Below, piece after piece: positions 33,596 through 41,841 of a stretch of 54,702 nucleotides of DNA. Numbering within the stretch: the stretch's first letter is position 1; each line of letters starts with the position of its first letter. The position numbers and the translations under genes are program-made. Under the pieces are notes generated by a model that saw only the letters and a program-made list of their open reading frames with translations, was not told where the DNA came from and searched no databases. The DNA is from an uncultured Collinsella sp. (lineage in GTDB: Bacteria; Actinomycetota; Coriobacteriia; Coriobacteriales; Coriobacteriaceae), in the NCBI GenBank assembly GCA_902493535.1, contig CABUQG010000009.1, forward strand, positions 1 to 54,702. The letters are read 5' to 3'.

Positions 33596-35176
33596 TTAGG
33601 CGCCGTACGGGTTGCGGGCTCGTTCTATGCGCTGGCGGATGTGGGCGTATTCGACAATCAACAGCACCAGCAGCAGGGCCATGATAGCCAGGTAGCTCAC
33701 GACGGCACCCATCAGACCCAGCAGGTTGATCAGGATCACCGGGAGCACTACGCTCACGGCAAAGCAGATCAGGTAGATCTTGGTGACGTCTCCAGCGTGG
33801 CGCAGCACCGTGATGATGGCGTAGATAAAATCGATGGCCGCGGTTACGCCTCCGGCGACGACCATCAGCAGCGCCAATGCGCGGTAGCGCTCAAAGTTGA
33901 GGCCGTACATAAAGCTCATGAGGGGAATACCGGGGCCTGCCATAAATGCGGCGCATACGCCGGTGATGGCCACGATCAGCGCCATAACGGCAATAATAAT
34001 CAAGTCAAAACGGCGGCGCTTGCGCGGGTTCGCCCAAATGCTCGACAGACGCAAAAGCTGCGGTTTATAGACAAATCCAATGCTCAGCAAAATAGCCTGC
34101 GCCGGAAAGAACAGGGCATTAAAGTACAGCTGATATTTGTAGGCCAGCGTGCCTTCCATCACAAACTTGGGCATGCTCTCGATGAGGTTGAACAGGAACA
34201 GTGCGCCAAAGAGCGGGGCGCACTGGACAAACAGGTGGCCGACCTCGCGCAGACTCACGCGACGCGATTTTTCGGTTTCGAGCAGGGCCAGCGGCGCGGT
34301 GACCAGCACGAGCGAGACGATGGCGGTGACACCCATGGCCATGGCCGCGATGGGCATGCTGCGCGTAAGGAACAGCGCCACGCTAAAGACCGCGATGACG
34401 CCGACGGAGCGCAGCGTTTGGCTCATGCCGGCCAGGTAGAGTTTATCGGCCTGCTGCAGGCGGCCCTCGTACACGTCCGCCACGCCGTCGATCACCTTAT
34501 ACAGGTAGACGCCCAGGCCGATCGTTGCCATCTGCGCGTCGTAGCCGCGGGCACTGCTGTACATGAGGCCGCAGCCTAGGGCGAGCGCTCCGCAAAGCCA
34601 GCGATTGAGCTGGTAAGAGGCAAAGGACGTCTTCTCGTCGATGTCCGAGACCTGGAAATTGCGCACGCCGTAGTTGCACGCGATCATGATGAGTGTGCCG
34701 GTGACAAAGGCGATGGAGAATTTACCTGCTTCCTCGGCGCCCACAAGCTGCGTGGACACGATGGTGAGCAGCGGAAACGCGAAGCCCCACACGGCGGTGC
34801 CCAGGGTATTCCAGAGATAGTCGCGGCGGGTGGCGTGTTCCTCGTATTCGGCTTCCTGCGTGGAGAAGCCGCCGCCGTAGACAGCGCCGAGCAGGCGGTT
34901 CCACCAGGCGTTCACCATGCGGCGGACGGGACCGGGCTCGCGATCGCCCTCGCGCCGGCGACGTGTGGCTTGGCCGCTATTGGGCCCGCCGGCGTTGCGC
35001 TGGCTCAGCTCCTGGATGCGTGCGAGCTCCTCGGCCGTGTGGGAGGCAGGGAAGAGGCCGTTCTCGATGCGTCCGCCTTGGGCCTTTGCAGTGTCGCTGC
35101 TCGCTACGGCGGGGTCGGCGACGCCATTGCGGCGGGCGATGGCGCGGCGAATATTATCGAGAGGCGAGATGCTCAA
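33596..35176 (-). CDS. Polysaccharide flippase-like (MOP superfamily) membrane protein
   Basis: A 526-residue multi-span protein with 12-14 hydrophobic segments beginning near residue 120. Spans such as LWNTLGTAVWGFAFPLLTIV and the LRSVGVIAVFSVALFL region look like Wzx/O-antigen-type exporters. The first about 105 residues are polar, Arg-rich and cytoplasmic, which is longer than usual. I choose the TTG at 35176 because GAAAGGA lies 7 bp upstream; a GTG at 35215 (13 residues more) has no ribosome site. The substrate is unknown and no glycan genes are adjacent. Confidence 0.72.
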   Translation of the reverse strand: MSISPLDNIRRAIARRNGVADPAVASSDTAKAQGGRIENGLFPASHTAEELARIQELSQRNAGGPNSGQATRRRREGDREPGPVRRMVNAWWNRLLGAVYGGGFSTQEAEYEEHATRRDYLWNTLGTAVWGFAFPLLTIVSTQLVGAEEAGKFSIAFVTGTLIMIACNYGVRNFQVSDIDEKTSFASYQLNRWLCGALALGCGLMYSSARGYDAQMATIGLGVYLYKVIDGVADVYEGRLQQADKLYLAGMSQTLRSVGVIAVFSVALFLTRSMPIAAMAMGVTAIVSLVLVTAPLALLETEKSRRVSLREVGHLFVQCAPLFGALFLFNLIESMPKFVMEGTLAYKYQLYFNALFFPAQAILLSIGFVYKPQLLRLSSIWANPRKRRRFDLIIIAVMALIVAITGVCAAFMAGPGIPLMSFMYGLNFERYRALALLMVVAGGVTAAIDFIYAIITVLRHAGDVTKIYLICFAVSVVLPVILINLLGLMGAVVSYLAIMALLLVLLIVEYAHIRQRIERARNPYGA

Positions 35177-35277
35177 GGCGGAGTCCTTTCTATTGCTGCG
35201 CTCTAGTATAGACACGACGGCGTTTGCTCGTGTTTTTGAACAGGTTGTTCAATATTGTCGGCGGCGCCATTCAGTAG

Positions 35278-35411
35278 TCGGCACTTAGGGACGTTCCTTA
35301 TGTGCCGACACTTTGGGAGCGTCCCTAAGTGCCGGCATCTAGGGACACTCCTTGGTTGTTGCCTGTTCATAAGTGTCCCCAACGATTAGTCGATTAAGAA
35401 CGTCCCCAATG
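35278..35411. repeat. Cluster of family D GGGAC repeats
   Basis: At least four GGGAC units in both orientations. One hairpin is GTCGGCACTTAGGGACG/TTCCTTATGTGCCGAC (35278-35309); others read GGGAGCGTCCCTAAGTGCC, GGGACACTCC and, reversed, AAGTGTCCCC and GAACGTCCCC. It fills most of the space before pckA. The first part of the element at 1-135 is built from the same words. Confidence 0.75.
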
Positions 35412-35465
35412 ACCAGGCCGCTTGCCTGTGATTTTTGACCGTTGGGCGGGCGCTTCGCCGTTGCC

Positions 35466-35481
35466 GCAAAAACGTTTTTGC
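35466..35481. promoter_or_regulatory. 16-bp perfect palindrome before pckA
   Basis: GCAAAAACGTTTTTGC has the central CG of LacI-family operators. It covers the -35 position of a possible TACAAC -10 (35490-35495), 75 bp before pckA. It could be a catabolite or glycolytic-flux operator. Confidence 0.5.
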
Positions 35482-35555
35482 ATATCGGGTACAACGGGCT
35501 TTACGTGAGTAAAGTGCGCGCTGCGTCCGCGTGTCGCGTTTTTAAAGGAGGCCCC

Positions 35556-37226
35556 ATGCCTGGTGTTACCCCTGCAGAAGTTTTGTCCAACTTTGGCATT
35601 ACGCTGGTCGAAGATCCCGCCGAGAATCAGCCTCGTCTGCTGGTCGATCTACCCGCCGCGGAGCTTGTCGAGCACGCCATCCGCCGCGAAGAAGGCCGCA
35701 TGGCATCCAACGGCGCGCTGGTGATCGAGACGGGGGAGCGCACCGGCCGTTCGCCCAACGACCGCTTTATCGTCGACACCCCCGATGTCCACGATAAGAT
35801 TGCCTGGGGCGCCGTCAACCGACCGCTTTCGATCGAGAGCTACGAGACCATCAAGGCCGGCATCGTCGACTATCTCAACGAGCGCGATGTGTTCGTCACT
35901 CGCGGCATGGCCGGCGCCGACCGCAACCACACGCGTCGCCTGCTCGTCGCCTGCGAGCGTGCCAGCCAGGCGCTCTTTATTAAGCAGATGCTCGCCCGTC
36001 CGCTCGCCCGCGAAATTGCGCGCACCGGCGAGCCGGACTTTTGCGTGCTCGCGGCACCTGGCTACCAGTGCGACCCCGCCATCAAGGGCCTCAACTCCAG
36101 CGCCGCCGTGGTTATCAACTTTCAGGAGCGTGTGATTCTGGTTGCCGGCACCGGCTACTCCGGCGAAATCAAAAAGTCCATCTTCAGCGTCATGAACTAC
36201 CTGCTGCCCGTCGAGGACGACGTACTGCCCATGCACTGCTCGGCCAGCATGGATCCCGTCACGCACGAGACCGCGGTGTTCTTTGGCCTGTCGGGCACCG
36301 GCAAGACCACGCTTTCGGCCAACCCTACGCGCCTGCTGATCGGCGACGACGAGCACGGCTGGTCCGACATGGGCATCTTTAACGTCGAGGGCGGCTGCTA
36401 CGCCAAGTGCGAGGGTCTGGACGCGTTCCACGAGCCCGAGATCTTCAACGCCGTTCGCTTTGGCGCCATCTGCGAAAACGTGGTGCTCGACGAGAATCGC
36501 AAGCCCAACTACGATGACGTCTCGATCACGCACAACACGCGCGTAGCCTATCCCGTCGAGCACATTCCCAACGCGTGGACCAAGGGCATGGGCACCACCC
36601 CGAGCGTCGTGCTGTTTTTGACCTGCGATGCCTTTGGCGTGCTGCCGCCCATCTCGCGCCTGACGGCCGACGCCGCCATGTATCACTTTGTGACGGGCTT
36701 CACCGCCAAGATTCCTGGCACCGAGGTCGGCGTCACCGAGCCCACGCCCACGTTCTCCTCGCTGTTTGGCGAGCCGTTTATGCCGCTCGATCCCATGGTC
36801 TATGCCAAGATGCTCGGCGAGCGTATCGCCGACGGTCGCACCCGCGTCTATCTGGTCAACACTGGCTGGATCGGTGGCGGTTATGGCGTGGGCCATCGCA
36901 TCGAGCTTGCCTACACGCGTGCCCTGGTGGCCTGCGCTCTCGACGGCACCATCGAGGACAGCGAGTTCGTGCACGACGACATCTTTAACGTCGACATTCC
37001 CACCACGTGCCATGGCGTGCCCGACGGCATTCTGGTGCCGCGCCAGTACTGGCAGAGCACCGCTCGCTACGACGAGGCCGCGCACAACCTGGCCGTGATG
37101 TTCGAGGAGAACTTCGAGAAGAAGTACTCGCACCTGCCCGAGTCCGTCAAGGCCGCCGGCCCGCACGCTCAGGTGCACGCCGACACTCGTCATCGCGGAC
37201 GCGGCCTGCTGGGACTCCGCCACTAG
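35556..37226 (+). CDS. pckA: ATP-dependent phosphoenolpyruvate carboxykinase (PckA)
   Basis: A 556-residue enzyme interconverting oxaloacetate + ATP and PEP + CO2 + ADP. RTGRSPNDRFIV lies near the N-terminus, followed by GTGYSGEIKKSIFSVMNYLLP, LPMHCSAS and the kinase-1a P-loop GLSGTGKTTLS. NTGWIGG...GHRIEL and the late Arg-rich end complete the family. In anaerobic gut bacteria it often runs toward oxaloacetate. AAAGGAGG precedes the ATG. It appears monocistronic, with a possible LacI-type operator 75 bp upstream. Confidence 0.96.
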   Translation: MPGVTPAEVLSNFGITLVEDPAENQPRLLVDLPAAELVEHAIRREEGRMASNGALVIETGERTGRSPNDRFIVDTPDVHDKIAWGAVNRPLSIESYETIKAGIVDYLNERDVFVTRGMAGADRNHTRRLLVACERASQALFIKQMLARPLAREIARTGEPDFCVLAAPGYQCDPAIKGLNSSAAVVINFQERVILVAGTGYSGEIKKSIFSVMNYLLPVEDDVLPMHCSASMDPVTHETAVFFGLSGTGKTTLSANPTRLLIGDDEHGWSDMGIFNVEGGCYAKCEGLDAFHEPEIFNAVRFGAICENVVLDENRKPNYDDVSITHNTRVAYPVEHIPNAWTKGMGTTPSVVLFLTCDAFGVLPPISRLTADAAMYHFVTGFTAKIPGTEVGVTEPTPTFSSLFGEPFMPLDPMVYAKMLGERIADGRTRVYLVNTGWIGGGYGVGHRIELAYTRALVACALDGTIEDSEFVHDDIFNVDIPTTCHGVPDGILVPRQYWQSTARYDEAAHNLAVMFEENFEKKYSHLPESVKAAGPHAQVHADTRHRGRGLLGLRH

Positions 37227-37241
37227 CGTCGCCTTGGACCC

Positions 37242-37282
37242 AAAACCACCACAAAGGGGACAGGCACCTTTGTGGTGGTTTT
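37242..37282. repeat. Palindromic repeat, family A (inverted centre)
   Basis: AAAACCACCACAAAGG-GGACAGGCA-CCTTTGTGGTGGTTTT. The centre reads GGGGACAGGCACC, the reverse complement of that in the other copies, showing insertion in the opposite orientation. It lies 15 bp after the pckA stop and has U-runs on both strands. Confidence 0.85.
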
Positions 37283-37315
37283 GCTCGCGCGGATGACTCG
37301 GGTTACAATACGCCT

Positions 37316-37410
37316 GACATATCGCCCCCTTCTCCGGATGGGGGCAGCGTAAGCGCTCTTGTGGCGGCACCGTAGGACTTTGAAGGTGGCCGTCGTAAGG
37401 GCGCTTTTTG
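37316..37410 (+). ncRNA. Structured leader or small RNA ending in a terminator
   Basis: A promoter with TTGCTC (37281-37286) and TACAAT (37304-37309) at 17-bp spacing should start near 37316. The RNA would hold a first hairpin (GCCCCC...GGGGGC) and then a long one (37353-37404: GCGCTCTT with AAGGGCGC, and an inner GGCGGCACC/GGTGGCCGTC) followed by TTTTT. It ends 44 bp before the B3/4-domain gene. It could be an attenuator, an unknown riboswitch or a free small RNA. No known riboswitch motif was recognised. Confidence 0.5.
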
Positions 37411-37453
37411 TTTGGGTGCCCTCGCTCGGGCGCGAATCGTGAAGGGAGCATGT

Positions 37454-38173
37454 ATGAAGAGCTTTATTGCCGAGGATTCATTTTGGGAGCTGTTTCCTCA
37501 GGCAGCGGTCGGTGTTGTGGTCGTGGAGGGTATGAAGCCCGCGGCCCAGATACCTCAAGAGGATGTGGACGCGATAGCGGCGCTGCTCGACCGTGCCAAT
37601 ATCGATGCGGAGCGTCATCTGACCAGCGATACAATCAGCGAGAACGCACCGGTCAAGGCATGGCGCGAGGCCTATCGTCTGTTCAAGACCAAAAAGGGCG
37701 CGCGCTGTTCAATCGAGAACCTGCTCAAGCGCGTGCTCAAGGGCAAGCCGGTGGGCCACATTACGCCCGCGGTGGATATCTATAACACGGTGTCGCTGTC
37801 CTATGCACTGCCCGTGGGAGGCGAGGATCTGCATGCGATTGAGGGGGACCTTCGCTTGAAGGTGACCGACGGCGGGGATGCGTTCCTGCCGCTTGGCGAG
37901 GAAGCGGACGACCCGACGCTGCCCGGCGAGCTCGCCTACATTGACGATGCGGGCGCCGTGTGCCGCTGCTGGAACTGGCGCGACGGCGTTCGAACGGCTC
38001 TATCCGACGATTCGGCCGACGCGTTTTTGGCGATTGAGTGCGTAGAGCCCGAGCGTATGGGGGACTGTCAGGCCGCCATCGATCGCTTAGCCGAGCTGCT
38101 TGAGCGCTATCTGGGGGCGACGGTTGTCGTTAAGACGCTTGTGACCCGCGACAATCCCCGCGTGGAGCTGTAG
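37454..38173 (+). CDS. B3/4 domain protein (PheT-like editing domain)
   Basis: A 239-residue protein built on the B3/B4 fold of the phenylalanyl-tRNA synthetase beta chain, here free-standing. GHITPAVDIYNTVSLSYALPVGGEDLHAI, and CRCWNWRDGVRTAL, are the segments I recognise. Such free proteins may edit mischarged tRNA or bind amino-acid-like ligands; this is not established. The ATG at 37454 follows AAGGGAGC. The leader with a terminator upstream suggests conditional expression. Confidence 0.82.
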   Translation: MKSFIAEDSFWELFPQAAVGVVVVEGMKPAAQIPQEDVDAIAALLDRANIDAERHLTSDTISENAPVKAWREAYRLFKTKKGARCSIENLLKRVLKGKPVGHITPAVDIYNTVSLSYALPVGGEDLHAIEGDLRLKVTDGGDAFLPLGEEADDPTLPGELAYIDDAGAVCRCWNWRDGVRTALSDDSADAFLAIECVEPERMGDCQAAIDRLAELLERYLGATVVVKTLVTRDNPRVEL

Positions 38174-38201
38174 CAACTTCTGCAAATCATACTCGCCGGT
38201 C

Positions 38202-38243
38202 AAAACCACCACAAAGGTGCCTGTCCCCTTTGTGGTGGTTTTT
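38202..38243. repeat. Palindromic repeat, family A
   Basis: AAAACCACCACAAAGG-TGCCTGTCC-CCTTTGTGGTGGTTTTT, 29 bp after the B3/4 gene, with U-runs on both strands. It can serve as its terminator. Confidence 0.85.
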
Positions 38244-38346
38244 ATGTTGATGAGTTAACAAATAGGGCGCGCAGTGCTGGCGGCCGCTGGGTACGGTTAA
38301 GATGTTTACCCGTTAGCATTATGCAAGCGAAAGGCGGTCGTCTCCC

Positions 38347-38796
38347 ATGCAGCAGAGCGACGAGACACGTTTCGAGGACTTTGTCGGACTGATCAGCGGA
38401 CTCTACAAGGAGATCCAGCGCATTAAGACATCTGAGGGCGCAAGGCTGGGCCTTAAGGGCTCCGACATCATGTGCCTGTACTATCTTGAGCGCAGCAAGG
38501 ACGGCCTGACTGGTGCCGACCTCGCCCGCATGGCTGGCGTGACCCGCGCTGCCGTCTCGCGCACGCTGGCGCATCTGGAGGAGGGCGGCTACGTCGAAGT
38601 CGACGATTCGGGCGATGCCGCCGTTAAGTATCGCGCCCCGGTTCGCCTGACCACGTTGGGCGGCGAGAGCATGAACGAGGCCGATTGCATTATTCGTGAA
38701 GTGCTCGACACCACCGGCAAGGCCATGGGCGTGGAGCAGCGTGAGCAGATGTATGCGTCGCTGCGTACGATTCTCAACACCTTGCGCGAGCTGTAG
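38347..38796 (+). CDS. MarR-family transcriptional regulator
   Basis: A 149-residue winged-helix regulator. LKGSDIMCLYYLERSKDGLTGADLARMAGVTRAAVSRTLAHLEEGGYVE is the helix-turn-helix, followed by a wing and a C-terminal dimer helix. A ligand cannot be deduced. It lies 119 bp before the second degV gene on the same strand, so a link to lipid supply (as with FabT, which is also MarR-type) is possible but speculative. GAAAGGCGG lies upstream of the ATG. Confidence 0.88.
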   Translation: MQQSDETRFEDFVGLISGLYKEIQRIKTSEGARLGLKGSDIMCLYYLERSKDGLTGADLARMAGVTRAAVSRTLAHLEEGGYVEVDDSGDAAVKYRAPVRLTTLGGESMNEADCIIREVLDTTGKAMGVEQREQMYASLRTILNTLREL

Positions 38797-38915
38797 GGCC
38801 GCCTGGGCATTTGCTTCCCATTATCAACTGCATCGTCCCGTTTAAGCGCGTATACCGTGCCGGGGCATTGCTGTCAAAATTCCCTGCGCGAGGTCCGCGC
38901 AAGAAAGGATTCGCT

Positions 38916-39770
38916 ATGTCCGTCCGCATTATTACCGATTCCGCAAGCGATATGTCGCCGGCCGAGCATCCGGCACTGGCCGTTTTGCCGCTGTCCGTCA
39001 CCTTTGGAACCGATGTGTTCATGGATGGCATCGACATCGATCACCAGCGCTTTTACGAGATGCTCGTGGAGCGCGATGAGCTGCCCAAGACCGGTCAGGT
39101 TAACCCGTACGCGTTTTCGCAGGCTATCGCCGAGGTTCGCGAAGCCGGCGATGAGGCTGTGATTATTACCGTGGGCGCTAAGCTCTCGGGCACCAATCAG
39201 AGCGCCCGTACCGCACTGGCCGAGGCGCCGGGCGGCGATGTGTACGTGGTTGATAGCAACAACGTCACCCTGGGTGAACGCATCCTGGTTGAGTATGCGC
39301 TGCGCTTGGTGGACGAGGGCCGTAGCGCGGCCCAGATTGCGGCGGCGGTCGAGGCCGTGCGCGACCGCGTGGTGGTTATTGGCCTGCTCGAGACGCTGGA
39401 GTACCTGGTGCGCGGCGGTCGCCTGTCTGCTGCTGCCGGCGCCGTGGGTACGCTGCTCAACGTAAAGCCTGTGGTAGCTGTCGAGGACGGTCTAATCGTG
39501 CAGCTGGGCAAGGCGCGCGGTTCCAAGAACGGCCGCAACCTGCTGAACCAAAAGGTCGAAAAGGCGGGCGGCATCGACTTTTCCATGCCGCTGGCGCTCG
39601 GCTATACGGGCCTTTCGGATGCGGTGCTCAAGAAGTATATCGAGGACAGCGCGGCACTGTGGGCTGGCCACACCGAGGGCGAGCTGCCCGTTCACACCAT
39701 CGGTGCCACCATCGGTACCCACGTAGGCCCCGGTGCCGTAGCCGTAGCCTTCTTCCATCCCGCCAACTAA
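38916..39770 (+). CDS. DegV family fatty-acid-binding protein (second copy)
   Basis: A 284-residue DegV/FakB-type protein. RIITDSASDMSP opens it, and KTGQVNPYAF, GAKLSGTNQSARTA, GLLETLEYLVRGGRLSAAAG and IGATIGTHVGPGAVAVAF follow in family order. It differs clearly from the copy at 3146-4006, so it is not a recent duplicate; two FakB proteins with different chain preference are common. GAAAGGA precedes the ATG at 38916. Confidence 0.91.
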   Translation: MSVRIITDSASDMSPAEHPALAVLPLSVTFGTDVFMDGIDIDHQRFYEMLVERDELPKTGQVNPYAFSQAIAEVREAGDEAVIITVGAKLSGTNQSARTALAEAPGGDVYVVDSNNVTLGERILVEYALRLVDEGRSAAQIAAAVEAVRDRVVVIGLLETLEYLVRGGRLSAAAGAVGTLLNVKPVVAVEDGLIVQLGKARGSKNGRNLLNQKVEKAGGIDFSMPLALGYTGLSDAVLKKYIEDSAALWAGHTEGELPVHTIGATIGTHVGPGAVAVAFFHPAN

Positions 39771-39783
39771 CCAACCTGCCAAC

Positions 39784-39873
39784 AAATGATCCCTTGGGGA
39801 CGGAGGAAAACGGATCATCGACCGCACGGAGGCCGTGAATGATCCGTTTTCCTCCGTCCCCAAGGGATCATTT
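39784..39873. repeat. Palindromic repeat, family C, 35-bp perfect arms
   Basis: Perfect 35-bp arms at 39784-39818 and 39839-39873 (core ATCCCTTGGGGACGGAGGAA). The 20-nt loop folds further (CACGG/CCGTG). It lies 13 bp after degV. Its arm length equals that of the family B copy at 30545, although the sequence is different. Confidence 0.85.
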
Positions 39874-39907
39874 CTTTATGCTGTTAATGCGGAGAAGGGA
39901 GCGAGCG

Positions 39908-40228
39908 ATGGCGTCTGAGGGCTTTTTTGAGCAGGTGTATGAGGTGGTCGAGCAGATCCCCGAGGGGATGGTCGCCACGTACGGTCAGGTGGCGCTGCTC
40001 GCCGGTCGCGCGCGAAGTGCACGCTATGTGGGGTATGCGCTGCATAGCAACCCACGCCCTGGTCAAATTCCCTGTCATCGCGTGGTGTTTGCCGACGGCC
40101 GTATCTGTGAGGGCTTTGCCTTTGGCGGTCCCGATGCTCAGCGCGAGCTCTTAATGGGGGAGGGCGTGGCGTTTACCGATTCCATGCACGTCGACTTGGC
40201 CGCCTGTCGCTGGTCAGCTGGACTCTAA
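39908..40228 (+). CDS. MGMT-family O6-alkylguanine alkyltransferase-like protein
   Basis: A 106-residue protein equal to the C-terminal half of O6-methylguanine-DNA methyltransferase. The active-site motif is PCHRV with Cys at about 56, so it should be able to take up an alkyl group; the alkyltransferase-like (Atl) proteins have Trp there. YGQVALLAG and the Tyr/Arg of the DNA-binding helix (ARSARYVGYAL) are kept. The N-terminal domain is absent. GAGAAGGGAG lies upstream. Confidence 0.87.
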   Translation: MASEGFFEQVYEVVEQIPEGMVATYGQVALLAGRARSARYVGYALHSNPRPGQIPCHRVVFADGRICEGFAFGGPDAQRELLMGEGVAFTDSMHVDLAACRWSAGL

Positions 40229-40244
40229 CAGTTCTGCCGTGGCC

Positions 40245-40285
40245 AAAACCACCACGAAGGTGCCTGTCCCCTTTGTGGTGGTTTT
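40245..40285. repeat. Palindromic repeat, family A
   Basis: AAAACCACCACGAAGG-TGCCTGTCC-CCTTTGTGGTGGTTTT, one mismatch in the left arm. It lies 16 bp after the alkyltransferase stop. Confidence 0.82.
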
Positions 40286-40365
40286 CCGTTGCAGGTTTAC
40301 CGGGGCTAACTTATGGAGAAGGTGTGGCGACGTACTTTGCCGTTAGAAAGTAAACCACGGTGAAC

Positions 40366-40520
40366 TATATTGTATTCAGCAACGGAGCAGGCAATAGGCG
40401 ATGAAAAAGCCTGCCCTGTTGAGTTTGATTCGCATCCCTCCCCTCTGTGCGATTCAACGGTGTACTTCGGGAACGGGCCCGCTGGCAACTGACTGCCGGC
40501 GGGCCCGTTCCCGTTTGTCG
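40366..40520 (+). ncRNA. Possible small RNA with strong terminal hairpin
   Basis: After a TATATT hexamer at 40366 the sequence can fold into CAACGGAGCAGGC with GCCTGCCCTGTTG. It ends in a hairpin with perfect 15-bp arms (40468-40482 and 40499-40513, CGGGAACGGGCCCGC) followed by TTTG. No well-spaced -35 is seen. It could be only a terminator between convergent genes. The remaining part of 40286-40621 shows nothing else. Confidence 0.3.
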
Positions 40521-40621
40521 GGGGAGTGCGATGGGCGGAGCCGAGCCGGTCGGGCACCAAAAAAGGCGGACGCCGTAGCGCCCGCCCTATAACAATCGAA
40601 AGCTCAAGCCAGCAGATCGGT

Positions 40622-41671
40622 CTAGTACACCATGCCCATGGCGTCCCGAACCTCGGCCAGGGTCTGCTCGGCGATCTCGTTGGCGCGACGGTTGCCCTCG
40701 TGCAACACGTCCTTCACATAGTCCAGATCGTTCTCGTAGCGCTGACGACGCTCGCGGATCGGCGCGAAGTACTCGTTGACGGCCTCGGTCACGTACTTCT
40801 TGAGCTGGCCGGAGCCGCCCATGCCAATCTCCTCGGCAATCTCGACCTCGGAGCGACCGGTGCAGATTGCAGCCGTCGAAAGCAGGCCGGACACACCGGG
40901 GCGGTTCTCGGGGTCGAACGTGATCATGCGCTCGGAGTCGGTCTGGCTCTTCTTGATGCGCTTGGCCGTTTCCTCGGCGGTCATCGAAATATTGATGGCG
41001 TTGCCGTAGCTCTTGCTCATCTTGCGACCGTCAAGGCCGGGCAGCAGCGGGGTCTCGGACAGCAGCGCCTCGACCTCGGGAAATACCTTGCCGTAGCGGT
41101 TGTTAAAGCGGCGGGCGATGGTACGGGTGAGCTCGATGTGCGGCAGCTGGTCGCGGCCGACGGGCACCACATTGCCCTTGCAGAACAGGATGTCGCAGGC
41201 CTGGTGCACCGGGTAGGTGAGCAGAAGGCCGGTGAGCTCGTGGCCCGAGGCCTCCATCTCGGCCTTGACCGTGGGGTTGCGCGCCAGCTCGGCCTCGGAC
41301 ACCAGCGACAGGAACGGCAGCATGAGCTGGTTGGCTGCGGGCACGGCGGAGTGCGCGTAGATCATGGTCTTGTCGGGGTCGATACCGCAGGCAAGGTAGT
41401 CCATGACCATGTTGTACACGTTGTCCTGGACGTGCTCGGTGGTGTCGCGGTCAGTGATGACCTGGTAGTCGGCGATGAGCACGTTGGTCTTGGCGCCCAT
41501 GTTCTGCAGCTCAACGCGGCCCTTGAGGGTGCCAAAGTAGTGGCCCAGGTGCAGACGGCCGGTGGGGCGGTCACCGGTGAGCATGGTGAACTTCTCGGGC
41601 GTTTTGGCCAGGCCCTCGCGAATGGCGTTGCTCTTTTGCAGCGCGACTTCGTAGCTGTTCTCGTTTGGCAT
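40622..41671 (-). CDS. trpS: Tryptophanyl-tRNA synthetase (TrpS)
   Basis: A 349-residue class I synthetase that charges tRNA-Trp. The HIGH-like motif is RLHLGHYFG (within about 38-47), the KMSKS motif is exact (GRKMSKSYGN), and GDRPTG precedes the HIGH region. The length is normal. TAGGAGC precedes the ATG at 41671. It is transcribed alone; no T-box leader was found upstream. Confidence 0.96.
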   Translation of the reverse strand: MPNENSYEVALQKSNAIREGLAKTPEKFTMLTGDRPTGRLHLGHYFGTLKGRVELQNMGAKTNVLIADYQVITDRDTTEHVQDNVYNMVMDYLACGIDPDKTMIYAHSAVPAANQLMLPFLSLVSEAELARNPTVKAEMEASGHELTGLLLTYPVHQACDILFCKGNVVPVGRDQLPHIELTRTIARRFNNRYGKVFPEVEALLSETPLLPGLDGRKMSKSYGNAINISMTAEETAKRIKKSQTDSERMITFDPENRPGVSGLLSTAAICTGRSEVEIAEEIGMGGSGQLKKYVTEAVNEYFAPIRERRQRYENDLDYVKDVLHEGNRRANEIAEQTLAEVRDAMGMVY

Positions 41672-41841
41672 GATTGCTCCTAACGTATGTTCATGGGTCA
41701 AGATGATAGCGCGTTTATTGGAGGGGCGGTGCGTAAGTAGGCGAGGGGCGGGAGAGGGGCGCGCGTGGTGCGGCATGTGCGATGGGTGCGGCGCGGCCGC
41801 GCTTGGCTAACGGTGCCTTGGCACATCCTCGGCAGCTTGCC

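Noticed and set aside
35278..35411. CRISPR-like array from repeated GGGAC units
   Set aside because: The units are in both orientations, have no uniform repeat-spacer spacing and there are no cas genes.
40306..40560. A short minus-strand frame in the gap before trpS
   Set aside because: It lacks a ribosome site and overlaps the strong hairpin; its composition is not protein-like.
41672..41841. T-box or trp leader upstream of trpS
   Set aside because: The leader region is short and lacks T-box landmarks; only a normal ribosome site is present.
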